A stretch of DNA of 64,000 nt from Mycetocola miduiensis. Its GTDB lineage: Bacteria; Actinomycetota; Actinomycetes; Actinomycetales; Microbacteriaceae. Shown in pieces: positions 61,336 through 64,000 of the stretch. How positions within the stretch are numbered: the first letter of the stretch is position 1; each line of letters starts with the position of its first letter. The position numbers were made by a program, and so were the translations under genes. The notes beneath the pieces were generated by a model. The model was not told the origin of the DNA and did no database searches. It worked only from the letters and a program-made list of their open reading frames with translations. Location: the NCBI RefSeq assembly GCF_900115155.1, contig NZ_FOVM01000002.1, positions 64,550 to 128,549 of the forward strand, read 5' to 3'.

Positions 61336-62457
61336 ATGACTCTCGCAACAGGAACCGACACGAACTCCTTCCCTCTGGCCTTCGAGCACCGACCGTCTGC
61401 CAGCGCCGTCGAGGTCGCCCATCGCGAGGAGATTCTCGCGAGCCCTGGATTCGGCAAGCACTTCACCGACCACATGGTCGCCATCGACTGGACAGTCGAC
61501 GACGGCTGGCACGACGCCCGCGTGCAGCCGTACGGGCCGCTGCAGCTCGACCCGGCGTCGAGTGTGCTGCACTACGCCCAGGAGATCTTCGAGGGCCTGA
61601 AGGCGTACCGGCATGCGGACGGCTCGATCTGGACGTTCCGGCCGGAGAAGAACGCCGAGCGCTTCCAGCGTTCCGCCCGCCGGCTGGCGCTGCCTGAGCT
61701 GAGCGTCGAGGACTTCCTCGAGTCCCTCCGCCAGCTTGTGGCGGCCGACAAGGACTGGGTGCCGTCCGGCGACGACACCAGCCTGTACCTGCGGCCGTTC
61801 ATGATCGCCAACGAGTCGTTCCTCGGTGTGCGGGCAGCCCAGAAGGTCGGCTACTACGTGATCGCCAGCCCGGCGGGCGCGTACTTCTCCGGCGGTGTGA
61901 AGCCGGTGTCGATCTGGCTCTCCACCGAGTACACCCGCGCAGGTCGGGGAGGAACCGGATCGGCGAAGTGCGGCGGCAACTATGCGGCATCCCTGCTCCC
62001 GCAGCAGGAGGCGGCCGAGAACGGCTGCGCCCAGGTGCTCTTCCTCGACGCCGAAACCGGCACGCACATCGAAGAGCTCGGCGGAATGAACATCTTCTTC
62101 GTTCACGAGGACAAGCGGATCGTCACGCCTGAACTGACCGGGTCGATCCTCGAGGGCGTCACGCGGGACAGCATCATCCAGCTCGCCACCGACCGCGGCT
62201 ACACGGTCGAGGAGCGCGCCGTCTCGATCGACGAATGGCGCGCAGGAGTCGACTCCGGTGAGATCACCGAGGTGTTCGCATGCGGCACCGCAGCGGTGAT
62301 CACGCCCATCGGCGAGCTGAAGACGGCGGAGTTCTCCATCGGTGCACCAGACGCCGAACCCGGCGAGCTCACCATGTCGATTCGCGAAGAACTCACCGAC
62401 ATCCAGTACGGGCGCCGTGAAGACACGCACGGCTGGCTCTACCGCCTGGACGCCTGA
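61336..62457 (+). CDS. ilvE: Branched-chain amino acid aminotransferase
   Basis: 373 residues, RBS AAAGGA. Fold-type IV PLP enzyme: [40 protein letters not shown] with the PLP Lys, and [18 protein letters not shown]. It transfers the amino group from glutamate to the keto acids of valine, leucine and isoleucine, the last common step of the pathways served by the ilv and leu genes nearby. Confidence 0.96.
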   Translation: MTLATGTDTNSFPLAFEHRPSASAVEVAHREEILASPGFGKHFTDHMVAIDWTVDDGWHDARVQPYGPLQLDPASSVLHYAQEIFEGLKAYRHADGSIWTFRPEKNAERFQRSARRLALPELSVEDFLESLRQLVAADKDWVPSGDDTSLYLRPFMIANESFLGVRAAQKVGYYVIASPAGAYFSGGVKPVSIWLSTEYTRAGRGGTGSAKCGGNYAASLLPQQEAAENGCAQVLFLDAETGTHIEELGGMNIFFVHEDKRIVTPELTGSILEGVTRDSIIQLATDRGYTVEERAVSIDEWRAGVDSGEITEVFACGTAAVITPIGELKTAEFSIGAPDAEPGELTMSIREELTDIQYGRREDTHGWLYRLDA

Positions 62458-62464
62458 CTCCCTG

Positions 62465-62485
62465 ACGCCGCCACGGGGGCGGCGT
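62465..62485 (+). terminator. Hairpin terminator after ilvE
   Basis: ACGCCGCC, loop ACGGG, GGCGGCGT, followed by TCTGG; eight base pairs, no long T-run. Confidence 0.6.
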
Positions 62486-62490
62486 TCTGG

Positions 62491-62584
62491 CGATCGATCG
62501 GTCCCCAAGGGTTGCTGCCGCGATCGATTGGTCCCAAAGGGTCGTTCGTGTTGCGCGTGAGCATCCTTTTGGGCCCGATCGACC
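62491..62584. repeat. Three copies of a GATCGATYGGTCCC-type word, the third inverted
   Basis: CGATCGATCGGTCCCCAAGG at 62491 recurs as CGATCGATTGGTCCCAAAGG at 62521, exactly 30 bases on; at 62565-62584 the complement appears (CCTTTTGGGCCCGATCGACC). The first two and the third could form a stem. Confidence 0.7.
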
Positions 62585-62654
62585 GGATGTCCGCGCGCCA
62601 GAACCCCTCGCGTCGCCACGAAATCACCCTCTGCGCGGGCCGCCCCGAAGAGGC

Positions 62655-62660
62655 TAGGCT
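62655..62660 (+). promoter_or_regulatory. -10 box of the leaderless FAH-family gene
   Basis: TAGGCT, CGACTC, GTG 62667: exact six-base spacing. Confidence 0.5.
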
Positions 62661-62666
62661 CGACTC

Positions 62667-63428
62667 GTGAAAATTGCGCGATTCAGCCATGACGGTGCCA
62701 TCAACTTCGGAATCCTCGACGAGACCGACCTGGTCGTCCTAGCAGCGGACCCGATGTTCGGGGGATTCGAAACCACCGGGGAGCGGGTGCCACTGGCGGA
62801 TGCCGTGCTGCTGGCCCCGGTCATCCCACGCTCGAAGGTCGTCTGCGTCGGCAAGAACTACGCTGACCACGTGAAAGAGATGGGCGGGAACGAGCCGCCC
62901 GCTGAGCCGCTGCTGTTCCTCAAGCCGAACACGTCCGTGATCGGCCCCGGCGACCGGATCGTGCTCCCTGCGCTGTCCGACCAGATCGAGCACGAGGGCG
63001 AACTCGCCGTCGTCATCGGTTCAGTGGCGAAGAACGTGCGGGCGGAAGACGCCGACAGCGTCATCTTCGGCTACACCATCGCCAACGACGTGACCGCTCG
63101 GGACCTGCAGAAGAAGGACGGGCAGTGGACGCGGGCGAAAGGCTTCGACACGTTCTGCCCGCTCGGCCCGGTGATCGACACCGAGTTCTCCTTCGATGGC
63201 GCATCGATCGAGACCCGCGTCAACGGCGACGTCCGTCAGCAAGCCCCGCTCTCTGACATGATCCACTCGGTCGCCGACATCATCGCCTACGCGTCAGCCG
63301 TATTCACGCTGCTGCCCGGCGACGTCATCCTCACCGGCACCCCAGCAGGCGTCGGACCCATCGTCTCTGGCGACACCGTTGAGGTCGCGGTCTCGGGCCT
63401 GGGCATCCTGCGCAACACGGCCGCCTGA
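62667..63428 (+). CDS. Fumarylacetoacetate hydrolase-family protein
   Basis: 253 residues from GTG 62667. KVVCVGKNYADHVKEMGG opens the FAH domain; IEHEGELAVVIGSVAKNV has the metal-binding Glu pair, FGYTIANDVTARDLQKKDGQ and the C-terminal LLPGDVILTGTPAGVGPI complete it. Members cleave C-C bonds in diketo acids (acylpyruvate hydrolase, oxaloacetate decarboxylase, 2-hydroxyhepta-2,4-diene-1,7-dioate isomerase). Which reaction applies cannot be read from the motifs. The MFS gene starts seven bases later. Confidence 0.92.
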   Translation: MKIARFSHDGAINFGILDETDLVVLAADPMFGGFETTGERVPLADAVLLAPVIPRSKVVCVGKNYADHVKEMGGNEPPAEPLLFLKPNTSVIGPGDRIVLPALSDQIEHEGELAVVIGSVAKNVRAEDADSVIFGYTIANDVTARDLQKKDGQWTRAKGFDTFCPLGPVIDTEFSFDGASIETRVNGDVRQQAPLSDMIHSVADIIAYASAVFTLLPGDVILTGTPAGVGPIVSGDTVEVAVSGLGILRNTAA

Positions 63429-63435
63429 CGCACCA

Positions 63436-64000
63436 TGAGCGCCGGCGCAATCGGTCAGACGGAAGTCGCCGCCCTGCAGCGGCGGACGGTCTGGCTGCTC
63501 TCGGCCGGTCAGGTGCTCGGCGGGTTCGCGATCGGGGCCACACTGTCGCTCGGAGCGCTTCTCGCCGCTGACCTCTCCGGGTCGGATGCCTGGTCGGGCA
63601 TGGCCGCGACGATGTCGACGTTGGGTGCCGCAATCGCGGCGATCCCGCTCGCCCGGGTCGCGGTCCGCCACGGGCGGCGGGTCGCGCTGGGCGGCGGCGC
63701 GATGGTCTCGGCGCTCGGCGCGCTGCTCACCATCGTTGCGGCATCCGTTCGAAGCTTTCCGCTTCTGCTCGTCGCACTCGCCCTGCTCGGCACCGGCGCG
63801 GCCGTCGGGCTTCAGGCCCGGTTCGCCGCCTCCGACCTGGCCACCGACCGCACCCGGGGCCGGGACCTGTCCATCGTCGTCTGGGCGACCACGGTCGGGG
63901 CCGTGATCGGTCCGAACCTGCTCGAGCCGGGGGATGCCATCGGCCGGGTCCTCGGTCTGGTGCCGTTGTCGGGGCCGTTCCTGTTCGGCATCACCGCCCA
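63436..64000 (+). CDS. MFS transporter (N-terminal part, runs off the window)
   Basis: The first 188 codons are present from ATG 63436. Five to six spans are visible (LLSAGQVLGGFAIGATLSLG, TLGAAIAAIPLARVAV, LALLGTGAAVGLQARFAA), with the loop 2-3 motif RVAVRHGRRVAL. It follows the FAH-family gene closely and is probably cotranscribed with it. Confidence 0.8.

Overview
The window is high-GC DNA from an actinobacterium, most likely of the family Microbacteriaceae. The main grounds are the conserved order prfB-ftsE-ftsX-smpB-ssrA, a Tad pilus locus of actinobacterial type, an ilvD-ilvB-ilvN-ilvC...serA...leuB-ilvE cluster, and many genes whose only upstream signal is a TANNNT box exactly six bases before the start codon, as expected for leaderless transcripts. 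The family assignment is inference; no marker gene such as 16S rRNA is present.

Layout. 1-3 kb: the end of a luciferase-like monooxygenase, a zinc-type CDF exporter, an AraC/VOC pair, a DedA protein and tRNA-Leu. 3.1-10.2 kb: a Tad/Flp pilus operon (TadA ATPase, TadB, TadC, a Flp-like pilin, two TadE-type pseudopilins, a TadG-like protein, a membrane protein), then a subtilase without a visible signal peptide. 10.2-21.6 kb: an SDR oxidoreductase, two MFS exporters, prfB, ftsEX, smpB, a frameshifted SIMPL gene, the tmRNA gene, a MarR regulator, an acyltransferase, a HisN-type phosphatase and tRNA-Lys.

21.7-42.1 kb is a genomic island in tRNA-Lys(CTT). The last 40 bases of the tRNA recur exactly at 42043-42082, where they end a degenerate tRNA-like copy. 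Just inside the left edge lie an excisionase fragment and a ruined tyrosine integrase, and a second integrase relic lies at about 31.5-31.9 kb. The first half of the island carries a DeoR regulator facing an ABC sugar transporter, a DhaK-DhaL kinase, an RpiB-like isomerase and a TPI-like isomerase. This enzyme set matches the tetrulose branch of erythritol/threitol catabolism, which ends in D-erythrose 4-phosphate. The kinase gene carries a frameshift. The second half holds a PASTA surface protein with a duplicated domain and its overlapping partner gene, NhaA, a Pr6Pr-family membrane protein, a TrkH/KtrB-type K+ transporter, a cupin, and many gene ruins (a glycosyltransferase, an antiporter, a DUF4386 protein, a secreted protein).

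42.1-64 kb returns to ordinary chromosome: a NUDIX hydrolase, an anchored HNH nuclease, a RibD-type reductase, glucose-6-phosphate dehydrogenase, trehalose synthesis (otsA-otsB), branched-chain amino acid synthesis (ilvD, ilvB, ilvN, ilvC, leuB, ilvE), serA, a TetR/MFS divergent pair with a clear palindromic operator, a fumarylacetoacetate hydrolase-family protein, and the start of another MFS gene.
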